Source of the DNA: Agreia sp. Leaf283
Lineage (GTDB): Bacteria > Actinomycetota > Actinomycetes > Actinomycetales > Microbacteriaceae
Assembly (NCBI RefSeq): GCF_001422485.1
Contig: NZ_LMNF01000002.1
Location: forward strand, 186,001-250,000
DNA length: 64,000 nt
Direction of reading: 5' to 3'
The notes below the pieces were generated by a model. That model was not told the DNA's origin and did not search any database. It saw nothing but the letters and a program-made list of their open reading frames with translations. The translations under genes and the position numbers were made by a program. Positions within the stretch are counted from its first letter, which is position 1; every line of letters starts with the position of its first letter. Below are positions 8,545-22,944 of the stretch, one piece after another.

Positions 8545-9330
8545 TTAGAACGCGTGCTTCTGGTACCGGATGATGCTGGCGAACTCCGCCAGGTCGAGGC
8601 TTGCGCCGCCGACCAGGGCGCCGTCGACGTTGGGCTGCTTCATGAAGCCGCCGATGTTCGTCGACTTGACCGATCCGCCGTAGAGGATGCGCGTCTTCGC
8701 CGCGACATCGGAGCCCAGGGTGGATTCGAGCACGGCGCGCAGTGCCGCGCAGACCGCTTCGGCCTGCTCGGGTGTCGCCGCCTGTCCCGAGCCGATGGCC
8801 CAGACGGGCTCGTACGCGACGACGATGTCCGATGCGGACTGCACGGATGAGAGGGCGGCCGTCAACTGGGCGACAGGCACGGCGCTGGGGCCGTGCTTCT
8901 CGAGGTCTTCGGCCGTTTCTCCCACGCAGACGATCGGCACGAGGCCGTTCGAAATCGCCGCAGCCGTCTTGGCGGCCACGACCTCGTCGGTCTCGGCGTG
9001 AAGAGTGCGACGCTCCGAGTGTCCGATGATGACGTAACGGCAGTCGAGCTGCTTGAGGAACGCACCCGAGATCTCACCCGTGTAGGCACCACTCGCATGC
9101 TGGGAGACGTCTTGCGCGCCATAGGCGAGCTCGAGCTTGTCTGCCGAGATGAGAGTCTGCACGCTGCGCAGGTCGGTGAACGGAGGGAAGATCGCCGCTT
9201 CGACGTCGGCGAAGTTATGCCCCGCGTCTTTCAGGCTCCACGCGAGCTTCTGCACGAACGCGATCGCCTGAAGGTGGTCGAGGTTCATCTTCCAATTGCC
9301 CGCGATGAGCGGCGTTCTGCTGACTACCAT
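8545..9330 (-). CDS. tpiA: Triosephosphate isomerase
   Basis: A 261-residue TIM-barrel enzyme interconverting dihydroxyacetone phosphate and glyceraldehyde-3-phosphate. Catalytic residues are seen in order: Lys in AGNWKMN near residue 13, His in IIGHSERR near residue 100, Glu in AYEPVWAIG near residue 172. Its start overlaps the end of pgk by seven bases. With gap and pgk it forms the lower-glycolysis operon gap-pgk-tpiA. Confidence 0.97.
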   Translation of the reverse strand: MVVSRTPLIAGNWKMNLDHLQAIAFVQKLAWSLKDAGHNFADVEAAIFPPFTDLRSVQTLISADKLELAYGAQDVSQHASGAYTGEISGAFLKQLDCRYVIIGHSERRTLHAETDEVVAAKTAAAISNGLVPIVCVGETAEDLEKHGPSAVPVAQLTAALSSVQSASDIVVAYEPVWAIGSGQAATPEQAEAVCAALRAVLESTLGSDVAAKTRILYGGSVKSTNIGGFMKQPNVDGALVGGASLDLAEFASIIRYQKHAF

Positions 9331-10535
9331 CCGAGGACCTCCAGTCCGGGCAGGCGTTTGCCTTCGAGGAATTCGAGGCTCGCTCCACCGCCAGTTGAAA
9401 TGTGACCGAATTGCTCGTCGGTGAACCCGAGGGCTCGTACGGCAGCCGCCGAGTCTCCCCCGCCGACCACACCGAGGCCGTCGACACGGGTCAGCGCGTC
9501 GGCGACGGCACGAGTGCCCTCGGCGAACGGCGCGAGCTCGAAGACGCCCATCGGTCCATTCCAGAACACGGTCTTCGACGCCTCGATGATGCGCGCGAAC
9601 TCGGCGCCCGTCTCGGGGCCGATGTCGAGCCCGAGTCCGCTCTGGCCGAACGGCGTCTCTTCGATGGTCTCGGCGCTCGTGACGGTGTGCTCGGCGTCGG
9701 CACCGAACTTCGATGCGACCACCACGTCGGTCGGCAGAACGATCTGCACACCGCGCTCGGTCGCCTCCGCCAGGTATCCCTTGACCGTGTCGATCTGGTC
9801 GGCCTCGAGAAGGCTTCCGCCCACGCGGAAGCCCTGCGCCGCGAGGAAGGTGAAGAGCATGCCTCCACCGATGAGCAGGGTGTCGACCTTCGGAAGGAGG
9901 TGACCGATCACGCCGAGCTTGTCTGAGACCTTCGAGCCGCCGAGAACGACCGTGTAGGGCCGTTCGGGCTTCTCGGTGAGTCTCTCGAGCACGTCGAGTT
10001 CGGCGGCGATGAGGAGCCCTGCAGCGCTCGGGAGCGCCGAGGCGAGTTCGTAGACGCTCGCCTGCTTGCGGTGCACGACGCCGAATCCGTCGGAGACGAA
10101 CGCGTCTCCGAACGAAGCGAGCCGGGCGGCGAAAGCCGATCGTTCGTCGGCGCTCTTGCTCGTCTCCTCGGCGTTGAACCGCAGGTTCTCGAGAAGAGCG
10201 ACGTCGCCGTCGGCCAGCGCGTCGACAGCCTGCTGGGCGCTCGCGCCCACGGTGTCTTCGGCGAAGGCCACGGGCTTGTCGAGGAGCTCGGACAGGCGCT
10301 CGGCGACGGGCCGAAGGCTGTACTGGGGATCGGGTGAACCGTCGGGCCGGCCGAGGTGGCTGATGAGGATCACTCGTGCGCCCTGATCGACCAGGGCGTT
10401 GATGGTTGCCAGAGACGCTCGAACGCGCCCGTCGTCGGTGATGACCCCGTCTTTCAACGGAACATTGAGGTCACACCGAACGAGGACGCGTTTTCCCGTG
10501 AGGGAGCCGAGCGAATCCAGAGTGCGCAGAGTCAC
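9324..10535 (-). CDS. pgk: Phosphoglycerate kinase
   Basis: A 403-residue enzyme moving phosphate from 1,3-bisphosphoglycerate to ADP. The N-terminal RVLVRCDLNVPLKDG and SHLGRPDG substrate motifs and the nucleotide-side VVGGGDSAAAV motif are present. It starts 15 bases after gap and overlaps tpiA, consistent with one transcript. Confidence 0.97.
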   Translation of the reverse strand: MTLRTLDSLGSLTGKRVLVRCDLNVPLKDGVITDDGRVRASLATINALVDQGARVILISHLGRPDGSPDPQYSLRPVAERLSELLDKPVAFAEDTVGASAQQAVDALADGDVALLENLRFNAEETSKSADERSAFAARLASFGDAFVSDGFGVVHRKQASVYELASALPSAAGLLIAAELDVLERLTEKPERPYTVVLGGSKVSDKLGVIGHLLPKVDTLLIGGGMLFTFLAAQGFRVGGSLLEADQIDTVKGYLAEATERGVQIVLPTDVVVASKFGADAEHTVTSAETIEETPFGQSGLGLDIGPETGAEFARIIEASKTVFWNGPMGVFELAPFAEGTRAVADALTRVDGLGVVGGGDSAAAVRALGFTDEQFGHISTGGGASLEFLEGKRLPGLEVLGW

Positions 10536-10550
10536 AGTGGATTCCTCGTA

Positions 10551-11648
<1,098 letters not shown>

Positions 11649-12275
11649 CTACGACAGTAGCAGGAGGCCCGAGGTCTTTTCGCGGGCAGTCTCGAAGCGC
11701 GTCGTGACGTTCTGCCAGTCGACGATGTTCCAGAATGCCTTGACGTAGTCGGCCCTGACGTTCTTGTAGTCGATGTAGTAGGCGTGCTCCCACACGTCGA
11801 GCATGAGCAGGGGCACCGTTCCGGCGGCGAAGTTCGACTGCTGGTCGAAGAACTGCTGGATGATCAGGCGCTGGCCGATGCTGTCCCACGCGAGGACGGA
11901 CCATCCTGAACCCTGCACTCCGAGCGCGGTGGCGGTGAAGTGGGCCTGGAACTTCTCGAACGAGCCGAAGAAGTCGTCGATGGCGGACGCGAGTTCGCCG
12001 ACCGGCTTGTCTCCGCCGTTCGGGGACATGTTCGTCCAGAAGATGGAGTGGTTGACGTGGCCGCCCAGGTTGAAGGCGAGGTCTTTCTCGAGCTTGTTGA
12101 CGGCGCCGAGGTTCTCGGAGTCGCGGGCTTCTGCGAGCTGGGCGAGCGCGGTGTTCGCGCCGGTCACGTAGGCCTGGTGGTGCTTGGAGTGGTGAAGCTC
12201 CATGATGGTGGCGCTGATGCTGGGCTCGAGCGCCGAGTAGTCGTACGCGAGTTCAGGAAGGGTGTAGTCAGCCAT
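11649..12275 (-). CDS. sodA: Superoxide dismutase (Mn/Fe type)
   Basis: A 208-residue cytoplasmic superoxide dismutase. Metal ligands are visible: His in [13 protein letters not shown] near residue 28, His in [10 protein letters not shown] near residue 76, and Asp and His in [12 protein letters not shown] near residue 160. AGGAG precedes the ATG. Glycine and glutamine positions around the metal suggest a manganese enzyme, but metal choice cannot be proved here. It is monocistronic, between whiA and gap. Confidence 0.95.
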   Translation of the reverse strand: MADYTLPELAYDYSALEPSISATIMELHHSKHHQAYVTGANTALAQLAEARDSENLGAVNKLEKDLAFNLGGHVNHSIFWTNMSPNGGDKPVGELASAIDDFFGSFEKFQAHFTATALGVQGSGWSVLAWDSIGQRLIIQQFFDQQSNFAAGTVPLLMLDVWEHAYYIDYKNVRADYVKAFWNIVDWQNVTTRFETAREKTSGLLLLS

Positions 12276-12404
12276 TGATATCTCCTCGAATAAGGCGCCG
12301 CGCCGAGTACCGGGGCGGCTGTGAGTGACCTGATCAGTCTACTGAGGTCAACGGACAGCGCCCTGAAAACTTCCTGACGCCGGCCGATTGCTCGGGCCTG
12401 GATG

Positions 12405-13382
12405 TCAGTCGTCGAGATCTGGTGGCAGGTTCGAGTCGGTGCCGGGGATGCCGAGGTCGCTGGCCTGCTTGTCGGCCATCGCGAGGAGGCGGCGGATACG
12501 GCCGGCGATCGCGTCCTTGGTCATCGGAGGATCGGCGTGGTGACCGAGCTCGTCGAGGCTGGAGTCGCGGAAGTTCAGCCGCAGGTCACCGGCATACTTC
12601 AGGTGCGGCGGAACATCCGGCCCGAGGATCTCGAGCGCCCGCTCGACGCGCGAGCACGCGGCGACGGCGGCCTGCGCCGACCGGCGGAGGTTCGCATCGT
12701 CGAAGTTGACCAGTCTGTTGGCCGTGGCCCGTACCTCGCGACGCTGCCTCAGGTCCTCCCACCGGGAGACCGCGTCGGCGGCGCCCATGAGGGAGAGCAT
12801 GCGCGCGATGGCCTCGCCATCGCGGATGACGACGCGGTGGACTCCCCTGACCTCGCGGGCCTTCGCCTGCACGTGGAGTCGAGCCGCGGCACCCACCAGG
12901 GCCATGGCCGATTCGTTGCCGGGGCAGGTGATCTCGAGGGCGGCGGAACGCCCGGGATCGGTCAGCGTTCCATTCGCCAGGAACGCCCCCCGCCAGACAG
13001 CGGAGAGTTCTTCCTGGGAGCCGGTGGTCAGACGGTTCGGGAGTCCGCGGATCGGCCGGCGCCGGGCGTCGAGCAGGCCCGTCTGGCGAGCGAGCGTCTC
13101 TCCGCCGTCGATGACCCTCACGAGGTAGGTGCCCGTGCGCTTGGCGCCCGAGGCCGAGACGTGGGAGACCTCTCCGCGAATGCCGTACAGCTCGGCCAGG
13201 TCGCGTCGAACCCGCTTCACGAGCTCGGGGGTGTCGAGCTCGGACTCGATGGCGATGCGGTTCGAGATGAGGTGCAGTCCTCCGGAGAAGCGGAGGATGG
13301 TGGCCAGTTCGGCAGCCCGGAGAGTCGTCTTCTTGGCGACGACACGGGTCAGTTCTTCTTTGACATCGGCGGTGAGGGCCAA
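12405..13382 (-). CDS. whiA: DNA-binding protein WhiA
   Basis: A 325-residue WhiA, known in Streptomyces as a partner of WhiB in sporulation and in other Gram-positives as a nucleoid and division factor. It has an N-terminal degenerate LAGLIDADG region ([23 protein letters not shown] near residue 130) and a C-terminal helix-turn-helix ([27 protein letters not shown]). The start is TTG; the family nearly always begins MALTADVK, and no in-frame ATG or GTG is near. It follows rapZ by 72 bases, the conserved uvrC-rapZ-whiA order. Confidence 0.95.
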   Translation of the reverse strand: MALTADVKEELTRVVAKKTTLRAAELATILRFSGGLHLISNRIAIESELDTPELVKRVRRDLAELYGIRGEVSHVSASGAKRTGTYLVRVIDGGETLARQTGLLDARRRPIRGLPNRLTTGSQEELSAVWRGAFLANGTLTDPGRSAALEITCPGNESAMALVGAAARLHVQAKAREVRGVHRVVIRDGEAIARMLSLMGAADAVSRWEDLRQRREVRATANRLVNFDDANLRRSAQAAVAACSRVERALEILGPDVPPHLKYAGDLRLNFRDSSLDELGHHADPPMTKDAIAGRIRRLLAMADKQASDLGIPGTDSNLPPDLDD

Positions 13383-13454
13383 TCTCTATCCATTCGTTCG
13401 TGCGGCTGTCTCCCGCGACGGTGCTTGTGGCACCCGGGGCGGAGGCTGCCGGTG

Positions 13455-14330
13455 TTATTCGCGACCGAGGTCGCGGTGCTTGACGTTGACGACGACGCCC
13501 GGGTAGGTGGCGAGTCGGGATGCGAGTGCCCGTGTGAGCGCGACGGAACGGTGTTTGCCGCCCGTGCACCCGATGGCCATGGTCGCGTGTCTCTTGTTCT
13601 CGCGCTGGTAGCCGGCGAGGACGGGTTTGAGGGAGGCCGCGTAGGCCTCGAGGAATTCGCTCGCTCCGTCTTGGGTGAGGACGTAGTCGCTGACCTCGGG
13701 ATCGAGCCCGGTGTGGGCCCGCAGCTCGGGGATCCAGAAGGGGTTCGGGAGGAAGCGCGCGTCGGCGATCGAGTCGACGTCGGTGGGTGTGCCGTACTTG
13801 AAGCCGAAACTCATCAGGGTGACCTGGACACCGGGTGTATCGGTGGTGGAGAAGCCCTCCGCGATGCGGGTGGCGAGCTGGTGGATGTTCAGATCCGACG
13901 TGTCGATGACCATGTCGCTGGACTCGCGGATGGGGTGGAGTCGCACGCGTTCGCGCTCGATGCCGTCGAGGAGCGTGCCGTCGCCCTGGAGCGGATGCGG
14001 GCGTCTCACCTGCTCGAATCGTCGCACGAGCGCCGAATCGGTGGCTTCGAGGAACAGCACGCGGAGCTGGCTGCCGGCGCGGAGCGAGTGGATGATCTCC
14101 TGGAGGTCGCCGAAGAAGTCGCGGCCTCGCACATCGACGACGGCGGCGATGCGGGGAAGAGTCGATCCCGCCTTCTCGGCGAGATCGACGAGGGGTCGCA
14201 GCATCTGAGGCGGCAGGTTGTCGACGACATACCAGCCCAGGTCTTCAAGTGCGTTGGCGACCGTCGACCGGCCGGCCCCCGACATCCCGGTGACAATCAG
14301 CACCTCTTGGGGAAGTGGAGCGTCGGTCAT
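13455..14330 (-). CDS. rapZ: RNase adapter RapZ family nucleotide-binding protein
   Basis: A 291-residue P-loop protein: GMSGAGRSTVANALED near residue 15 is Walker A with arginine where lysine is usual, DVRGRDF near residue 66 is the Walker B area, and the C-terminal GCTGGKHRSV belongs to the RNA-binding half. In E. coli RapZ controls GlmZ decay; the actinobacterial role is not established. ATG at 14330 with an upstream AAGG is chosen over the frame from 14477, which enters uvrC. Confidence 0.93.
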   Translation of the reverse strand: MTDAPLPQEVLIVTGMSGAGRSTVANALEDLGWYVVDNLPPQMLRPLVDLAEKAGSTLPRIAAVVDVRGRDFFGDLQEIIHSLRAGSQLRVLFLEATDSALVRRFEQVRRPHPLQGDGTLLDGIERERVRLHPIRESSDMVIDTSDLNIHQLATRIAEGFSTTDTPGVQVTLMSFGFKYGTPTDVDSIADARFLPNPFWIPELRAHTGLDPEVSDYVLTQDGASEFLEAYAASLKPVLAGYQRENKRHATMAIGCTGGKHRSVALTRALASRLATYPGVVVNVKHRDLGRE

Positions 14331-14373
14331 GGGTTCGCCTTCGTGAGGAGTGCCGTCGGGGTGAACGTCCAGC

Positions 14374-16275
14374 CTACCGGCGAGGTTCGGATGCTGGTGC
14401 CGGTCCGTCTGGATGAAGGTGCGCGAAGACGGTCTCTGCCAGGGCCGGACCGACGCCGCGAACGGCCGCGATCGCATCCGGTTTCGCCTGTCGCAGCTGC
14501 GACACCGACCCGAAATGCGTGAGCAGGCCCTTGACGCGTGTCGGGCCGAGGCCGGGGATCTCGCCCAGGACGGAGGCGATATCGCGCTTGCGCCGGGAGC
14601 GCTGGTGGATGATCGCGAAGCGGTGGGCCTCGTCGCGCAGGCGCTGCAGCATGAAGAGCGCCTCGCTGCCCCGGGGAAGGATCACGGGGAAGTCGCTGTC
14701 GGGCAGCCAGATCTCTTCGAGTCGCTTCGCGAGTCCGCAGAGGAAGATGCCCTCGACGCCGGATTCGCGGAGTGCTCTGGCCGCGGCCTGCACCTGGGGC
14801 TGCCCGCCGTCGACGACGAGCAGGTTCGGCGGGTACGAGAACTTCTTCGACGCCGAGTCGGACTCGCTGCGCTCCGTGCCCTCGCGCAGGTACGCGAGGC
14901 GCCGCGTGACGACCTGGTGGATCGAGTCGGTGTCGTCGGTGGACTCGGCGATGGTGAATCGGCGGTACTGGTCTTTGCGGGGAAGCCCGTCTTCGAAGAC
15001 GACCATGGATGCGACGATGTTGGTGCCGCCGAGGTGCGAGACGTCGAAGCACTCCATGCGCAGGGGCGCGTCGGGCATGCCGAGCGCGTCCTGGATGTCG
15101 GTCATGGCCTGGCTGCGGGCGACGAAGTCGGCGCTGCGCCTCGTCTTGTAGAGCTGCAGAGCGTTCATGGCGTTGACCCGGGCGGTCTGCATCAGCGCCG
15201 CCTTCTCGCCGCGCTGGGCGGTGCGCAGGCTGACCTTGCCCTTCTCCCTGCGGCTGCCGAGCCAGGTTTCGAGCTCGGCCCTGTCTTCGGGCAGCTCGGG
15301 CACGATGATCTCGCGTGGGGGCACCGTGCTGCCGTCGTAGGCGGCCTGCAGGATGGAGTCGACGAGCTCGGCCGTGGTCAGATCGAGCTCCTTGTCGACG
15401 ACCCAGGCCCGCACACCGCGGATGCGCCCTCCCCTGACGATGAACTGCTGCACCGCCGCGGCGAGCTCGTCGTGCTCCACGCCGAACAGGTCGGTGTCGA
15501 CGTTGTCGCTCAGCACGACGGCGCTCTTCTCGAGCACGGCGTCGAGCGCCTGCAGCTGGTCGCGGTAGGTCGCCGCCGCCTCGTACTGCTGCTCGGCTGC
15601 CGCCTCTTTCATCTTGCGGGTGACCTCGGTGACGAAGCGGTTGTCTCCCCCGGCCATGAAGGCCACGAAGTCGTCGACGATCGCCCGGTGCTCTTCGACG
15701 GTGACCTTGTGCGAGCACGGACCGCCGCAGCGGCCGATCTGCCCGGGAAAGCACGGACGCCCTGTCTGCATCGCCTTCTTGTAGCTCGAATCGGAGCAGG
15801 TGCGGATGGGGAAGGCCTTGACCATGAGCTCGATGGTCTCGCGCACCGCCCAGATCTTCGGGTACGGACCGAAGTAGCGGGCGCCCGGGATGCGGGTGTT
15901 GCGGGTGACGATGACTCGGGGCGCCTCGTCGGCGAGAGTGATGGCCATGAACGGGTAGGTCTTGTCGTCGCGGAACTTGACGTTGAAGGGCGGATCGAAC
16001 TCCTTGATCCACGTGTACTCGAGCTGCAGTGCCTCGACATCGCTGCCCACGACGGTCCACTCGACCGAGGCCGCCGTCGTCACCATGCGCCGCGTGCGCT
16101 CGTGCAGGCTGCGCAGGGGCGCGAAATAGTTGCTCAGCCGGGCGCGCAGGTTCTGCGCCTTGCCCACGTAGAGCACCCGCCCGGTTGCATCACGGAACCG
16201 GTAGACCCCGGGCTGCGTCGGGATCTCCCCCGCCTTCGGGCGGTACGGGACCGTGTCTGGAGAGGTTCGTGCCAT
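14374..16275 (-). CDS. uvrC: UvrABC system protein C (excinuclease subunit)
   Basis: A 633-residue nuclease that makes both cuts in nucleotide excision repair. The N-terminal GIY-YIG domain ([18 protein letters not shown] near residue 24), a UVR segment near residue 215, the RNase H-like C-terminal nuclease ([21 protein letters not shown]) and terminal helix-hairpin-helix motifs ([13 protein letters not shown]) are present. The ATG lies two bases after the uvrA stop, so uvrA and uvrC are one unit. A much longer open frame reaching 18363 is antisense-frame run-on through uvrA. Confidence 0.97.
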   Translation of the reverse strand: MARTSPDTVPYRPKAGEIPTQPGVYRFRDATGRVLYVGKAQNLRARLSNYFAPLRSLHERTRRMVTTAASVEWTVVGSDVEALQLEYTWIKEFDPPFNVKFRDDKTYPFMAITLADEAPRVIVTRNTRIPGARYFGPYPKIWAVRETIELMVKAFPIRTCSDSSYKKAMQTGRPCFPGQIGRCGGPCSHKVTVEEHRAIVDDFVAFMAGGDNRFVTEVTRKMKEAAAEQQYEAAATYRDQLQALDAVLEKSAVVLSDNVDTDLFGVEHDELAAAVQQFIVRGGRIRGVRAWVVDKELDLTTAELVDSILQAAYDGSTVPPREIIVPELPEDRAELETWLGSRREKGKVSLRTAQRGEKAALMQTARVNAMNALQLYKTRRSADFVARSQAMTDIQDALGMPDAPLRMECFDVSHLGGTNIVASMVVFEDGLPRKDQYRRFTIAESTDDTDSIHQVVTRRLAYLREGTERSESDSASKKFSYPPNLLVVDGGQPQVQAAARALRESGVEGIFLCGLAKRLEEIWLPDSDFPVILPRGSEALFMLQRLRDEAHRFAIIHQRSRRKRDIASVLGEIPGLGPTRVKGLLTHFGSVSQLRQAKPDAIAAVRGVGPALAETVFAHLHPDGPAPASEPRR

Positions 16276-16277
16276 GA

Positions 16278-19145
<2,868 letters not shown>

Positions 19146-19151
19146 CCGGAA

Positions 19152-19157
19152 AGTCTA
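19152..19157 (-). promoter_or_regulatory. TANNNT -10 element, leaderless uvrA
   Basis: TAGACT on the minus strand, then six bases, then the GTG start of uvrA; no Shine-Dalgarno sequence is between. The start of transcription should fall at or next to the start codon. Confidence 0.6.
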
Positions 19158-19218
19158 TGTGCGGCCACCGACACTGCGTCCCCGTTCCGCTGACGGCGTG
19201 CAGAGTCGAGCGACTGTG

Positions 19219-19722
19219 CTAGACCTCGAACACGAGCAGCGTGCTCGACGCGGTGGCCACGGTGCGCCCCTCGGAATCGGTCACCACGCCCTCGGCGAAG
19301 GCGACGCGGCTGCCCGGCTTGGTGACCGTGCCCGTCACGGTGAGCACTCCAGAAACGGTGTTGAGTGCGCGGAGGTAGTTGACCTTGATCTCGAGCGAGG
19401 TGTAGCCCTGCCCGGCTCGCAGCGTGGAGTGGACCGCGCACCCGAGAGCGGAATCTAGCGCGGTGCACATGAAGCCTCCGTGAACGGCGCCGATGGGGTT
19501 GTAGACCGACTCGTCGGGCGTGCAGGTGAAGACGGCTGTGCCGCGGCTCGCAGACACGAGCTCGAGATTCATCAGAACCGCGATCGGCGGGGGCGGGATG
19601 CGGCCAGCGATCATGGCGTTCAGATATTCGAGGCCGCCGAGCGTCTTCGCCTCGGCGGCTCCGACGAGCGGATCCTCCCACTCGACGACCCGCCGGCGCA
19701 GCGGAGCCGGATCGGCGCTCAC
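19219..19722 (-). CDS. PaaI-family hotdog-fold thioesterase
   Basis: A 167-residue protein with the PaaI/4HBT thioesterase core: [20 protein letters not shown] near residue 75 holds the HGG motif and the catalytic aspartate, followed by the [11 protein letters not shown] strand. These enzymes hydrolyse acyl-CoA or aryl-CoA thioesters; the substrate is unknown. Its GTG start overlaps the uvrB stop (GTGA), so it is translated with uvrB. A second member of the family is at 31249-31665. Why a thioesterase is coupled to a repair gene is unclear. Confidence 0.85.
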   Translation of the reverse strand: MSADPAPLRRRVVEWEDPLVGAAEAKTLGGLEYLNAMIAGRIPPPPIAVLMNLELVSASRGTAVFTCTPDESVYNPIGAVHGGFMCTALDSALGCAVHSTLRAGQGYTSLEIKVNYLRALNTVSGVLTVTGTVTKPGSRVAFAEGVVTDSEGRTVATASSTLLVFEV

Positions 19723-21788
19723 GAGAGGTGCCCGGCGGCGGACATCTGACGGAGCTCTTTCTTGAGGTCGCCGAGCTCGTCGCGAAGGCGAGCGGCGAGC
19801 TCGAACTTCAGCTCGCCCGCGGCCTGGAGCATCTGCTCGTTGAGGTCGGCGATGATGGCCTCGAGCTGGTTCGCACCCTCAGCGGCGATACCCTCGCGAC
19901 GCAGGTTGGGGGTGGGCGACTTCTTCTTGGAGTTGTCGCGACCGGCCAGCAGCTGAGCTGTGTCGGCGCCCTCGCGTGCGAGCACCTCGGTGATGTCGGC
20001 GATGCGTTTGCGCAGCGGGGTCGGGTCGATGCCGTGCTCGGTGTTGTAGGCCACCTGGAGTTCGCGTCGACGAGTGGTCTCGCTGATGGCGAAGGCCATC
20101 GAGTCGGTGACCTTGTCGGCGTACATGATGACCTGGCCCGACACGTTGCGCGCCGCTCGACCGATGGTCTGGATGAGGGAGGTCGACGAGCGCAGGAACC
20201 CCTCTTTGTCGGCGTCGAGGATGGCGACGAGCGACACCTCGGGCAGGTCGAGGCCCTCGCGCAGCAGGTTGATGCCGACGAGGACGTCGTAGAGGCCCGC
20301 CCGGAGCTCGGTGAGCAGTTCGACCCGGCGGAGCGTGTCGACGTCGGCGTGCAGGTAGCGCACCCTGACCCCGTGCTCGCCGAGGAAGTCGGTGAGCTCC
20401 TCGGCCATCTTCTTGGTCAGCGTCGTGACGAGCACGCGCTCGTCTCGACCGGCGCGGAGACGGATCTCTTCGAGCAGATCGTCGATCTGGCCCGTGGAGG
20501 TCTTGATGACAATCTCCGGGTCGATCAGGCCAGTAGGCCGGATGATCTGCTCGACCACGCCATCGGCGATGCCCAGCTCGTACTTGCCCGGGGTCGCCGA
20601 GAGGTACACCGTCTGGCCGACGCGCTCTTTGAACTCGGGCCACTTGAGCGGGCGGTTGTCGAGGGCGCTCGGCAGCCGGAAGCCGTGGTCGACCAGCGTG
20701 CGCTTGCGCGACGAGTCTCCCTCGTACATGGCGCCGATCTGGGGCACCGTCACGTGGGATTCGTCGATGACGACCAGGAAGTCGTCGGGGAAGTAGTCGA
20801 TGAGGCAGTGCGGTGCCGCGCCGGGAGGCCGCACGTCCATGTGCCAGGAGTAGTTTTCGATGCCCGAGCAGAATCCGATCTGCTGCATCATCTCGAGGTC
20901 GAACGTCGTGCGCATGCGCAGGCGCTGCGCCTCGAGCAGCTTGCCCTCTTTCTCGAGCTGGCCGACCCGCAGCTCGAGCTCGTCTTGGATCGTGCCGATG
21001 GCGCGCTGCATGACGTCGGTGTCGGTCACGTAGTGGGAACCCGGGAAGACCGACACCGCGTCGAGCTTGCGCACGATGTCGCCGGTGAGCGGGTGCAGGC
21101 TGTAGAGGGCCTCGATCTCGTCTCCGAACATCTCGATGCGGATGGCGAGCTCTTCGTACTGCGGGATGATCTCGATCGTGTCTCCGCGCACGCGGAAGTT
21201 GCCCCGGGAGAAGTCGATGTCGTTGCGGTTGTACTGCATCGAGACGAACTTGCGGATGAGCCAGTCCCTGTCGATGCGCTGGCCGACCTGCAGGGCGATC
21301 ATCGCGTTCATGTACTGCTCGGGGGTGCCGAGGCCGTAGATGCACGAGACCGTCGAGACGACGACGACATCGCGGCGGCTGAGAAGCGAGTTCGTGGTCG
21401 AGTGACGAAGCCGCTCGACCTCGGAGTTGATCGAGCTGTCCTTCTCGATGAAGGTGTCTGTCTGGGGAACGTAGGCCTCGGGCTGGTAGTAGTCGTAGTA
21501 CGACACGAAGTACTCGACCGCGTTGTTGGGCATGAGCTCGCGGAACTCGTTCGCGAGCTGGGCGGCGAGGGTCTTGTTGTGCGCCAGCACGAGGGTGGGA
21601 CGCTGAACAGCCTCGATGAGCCAGGCCGTCGTCGCCGACTTGCCCGTTCCCGTTGCTCCGAGAAGCACCACGTCGGTTTCGCCCGCGTTGATTCGGGCCG
21701 TCAGCTCGGCGATCGCGGTGGGCTGGTCGCCGCTCGGGGTGTATTCACTGACGACTTCGAAGGGGTGGACGGAGCGGGTGGGTTCCAT
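19719..21788 (-). CDS. uvrB: UvrABC system protein B (helicase-like)
   Basis: A 689-residue protein that verifies DNA damage and loads UvrC. Motifs in order: [17 protein letters not shown] near residue 44, the beta-hairpin [14 protein letters not shown] near residue 95, DESHV near residue 340, helicase motifs VI ([18 protein letters not shown]) and a C-terminal UVR motif ([17 protein letters not shown]). The ATG has no ribosome site; TAAACT lies six bases before it. Divergent from pfkA. Confidence 0.97.
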   Translation of the reverse strand: MEPTRSVHPFEVVSEYTPSGDQPTAIAELTARINAGETDVVLLGATGTGKSATTAWLIEAVQRPTLVLAHNKTLAAQLANEFRELMPNNAVEYFVSYYDYYQPEAYVPQTDTFIEKDSSINSEVERLRHSTTNSLLSRRDVVVVSTVSCIYGLGTPEQYMNAMIALQVGQRIDRDWLIRKFVSMQYNRNDIDFSRGNFRVRGDTIEIIPQYEELAIRIEMFGDEIEALYSLHPLTGDIVRKLDAVSVFPGSHYVTDTDVMQRAIGTIQDELELRVGQLEKEGKLLEAQRLRMRTTFDLEMMQQIGFCSGIENYSWHMDVRPPGAAPHCLIDYFPDDFLVVIDESHVTVPQIGAMYEGDSSRKRTLVDHGFRLPSALDNRPLKWPEFKERVGQTVYLSATPGKYELGIADGVVEQIIRPTGLIDPEIVIKTSTGQIDDLLEEIRLRAGRDERVLVTTLTKKMAEELTDFLGEHGVRVRYLHADVDTLRRVELLTELRAGLYDVLVGINLLREGLDLPEVSLVAILDADKEGFLRSSTSLIQTIGRAARNVSGQVIMYADKVTDSMAFAISETTRRRELQVAYNTEHGIDPTPLRKRIADITEVLAREGADTAQLLAGRDNSKKKSPTPNLRREGIAAEGANQLEAIIADLNEQMLQAAGELKFELAARLRDELGDLKKELRQMSAAGHLS

Positions 21789-21794
21789 GCAATA

Positions 21795-21800
21795 AGTTTA
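21795..21800 (-). promoter_or_regulatory. TANNNT -10 element, leaderless uvrB
   Basis: TAAACT on the minus strand, six bases before the uvrB ATG, with the same spacing as at uvrA. No Shine-Dalgarno is present. Confidence 0.6.
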
Positions 21801-21868
21801 GGTCGGGGTAGTGACACTGGTCCCTGCCTGGCAGTGGAAACGGATTTCTTTCGAACAGGAGCGGCGCC

Positions 21869-22897
21869 ATGCGCATCGGCATTCTCACCTCGGGCGGCGA
21901 CTGTCCCGGACTCAACGCGGTCATCCGCGGGGCGGTTCTCAAAGGCACCGAGATCAACGGCCAGGAGTTCGTCGGCTTCCGCGACGGATGGCGCGGTGTC
22001 GTCAACGCCGACATCATGGAGCTCACCCGCCACAACATCCGCGGCATCGCCAAGCAGGGCGGCACGATCCTCGGCACCTCGCGCACCAACCCGTTCGAGG
22101 GCGAGAACGGCGGCCCCGAGAACATCGCCGCCAACATGGAACGCCTCGGAATCGACGCGATCATGGCCATCGGCGGAGAGGGCACCCTCGCGGCGGCCAA
22201 ACGCCTCACCGACGCCGGCCTGAAGATCGTCGGTGTTCCGAAGACGGTCGACAACGACCTCGACGCCACGGACTACACCTTCGGCTTCGACACGGCCGTG
22301 CAGATCGCCACCGACGCGATGGACCGCCTGCGCACGACCGGCGAGTCGCACAGCCGCTGCATGGTGGCCGAGGTCATGGGCCGTCACGTCGGCTGGATCG
22401 CCCTGCACTCCGGTATGGCCTCCGGGGCCCACGCCATCCTCATCCCCGAGCAGAAGACGTCTGTCGAGCAGATGTGCGAGTGGGTGCAGAGCGCCTACGA
22501 CCGCGGTCGCGCTCCCCTGGTCGTCGTGGCCGAGGGCTTTATGCCCGACAGCATGGACGACCCGCACTCCGAGCGGGGTCTGGATGCCTTCGGCCGGCCG
22601 CGTCTCGGAGGAATCGGTGAGCGCATCGCTCCTCTGATCGAGTCGATCACCGGAATCGAGACCCGCGCGACGACCCTGGGGCACATCCAGCGCGGAGGCG
22701 TGCCGAGCGCGTACGACCGCGTGCTGGCCACACGACTCGGCATGGCGGCGAGCGACATCATCGGCGACGGGGCCTGGGGCCAGATGGTCGCCCTCAAGGG
22801 CACCGAGATCGTCACGGTCGGCTTCGCCGAGGCGCTGGGCAAGCTCAAGACGGTGCCGCAGCACCGCTACGACGAGGCCGCGCTGCTCTTCGGCTAA
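21869..22897 (+). CDS. pfkA: 6-phosphofructokinase, actinobacterial ATP-type
   Basis: A 342-residue phosphofructokinase. TSGGDCPGLNAVIRG starts the protein; GGEGT at 102-106 has glycine at the position that is aspartate in pyrophosphate enzymes, while PKTVDND at 124-130 keeps lysine where ATP enzymes such as that of E. coli have glycine. That Gly/Lys pair is known from the group III ATP-PFK of Streptomyces. ATP is therefore the likely donor, but it should be tested. AGGAG at 21857-21861 precedes the ATG. The gene is single and divergent from uvrB. Confidence 0.94.
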   Translation: MRIGILTSGGDCPGLNAVIRGAVLKGTEINGQEFVGFRDGWRGVVNADIMELTRHNIRGIAKQGGTILGTSRTNPFEGENGGPENIAANMERLGIDAIMAIGGEGTLAAAKRLTDAGLKIVGVPKTVDNDLDATDYTFGFDTAVQIATDAMDRLRTTGESHSRCMVAEVMGRHVGWIALHSGMASGAHAILIPEQKTSVEQMCEWVQSAYDRGRAPLVVVAEGFMPDSMDDPHSERGLDAFGRPRLGGIGERIAPLIESITGIETRATTLGHIQRGGVPSAYDRVLATRLGMAASDIIGDGAWGQMVALKGTEIVTVGFAEALGKLKTVPQHRYDEAALLFG

Positions 22898-22905
22898 CCG
22901 CGAGG

Positions 22906-22925
22906 CCCTTCGACAGGCTCAGGGA
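22906..22925. repeat. Possible dispersed palindromic repeat unit
   Basis: CCCTTCGACAGGCTCAGGGA has CCCT/AGGG ends and lies between the pfkA stop and the coaE stop. I recall near-identical units scattered between genes in Micrococcales genomes, but I noticed no second copy in this window. Confidence 0.4.
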
Positions 22926-22944
22926 ACGGAATGAAGGGGCCCTG

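Noticed and set aside
19146-21868. SOS (LexA) boxes upstream of uvrA and uvrB
   Set aside because: I looked for TCGAAC-N4-GTTCGA-like sites in the short upstream regions and before polA and saw none; the single TTCGAAC near pfkA is only a half site.
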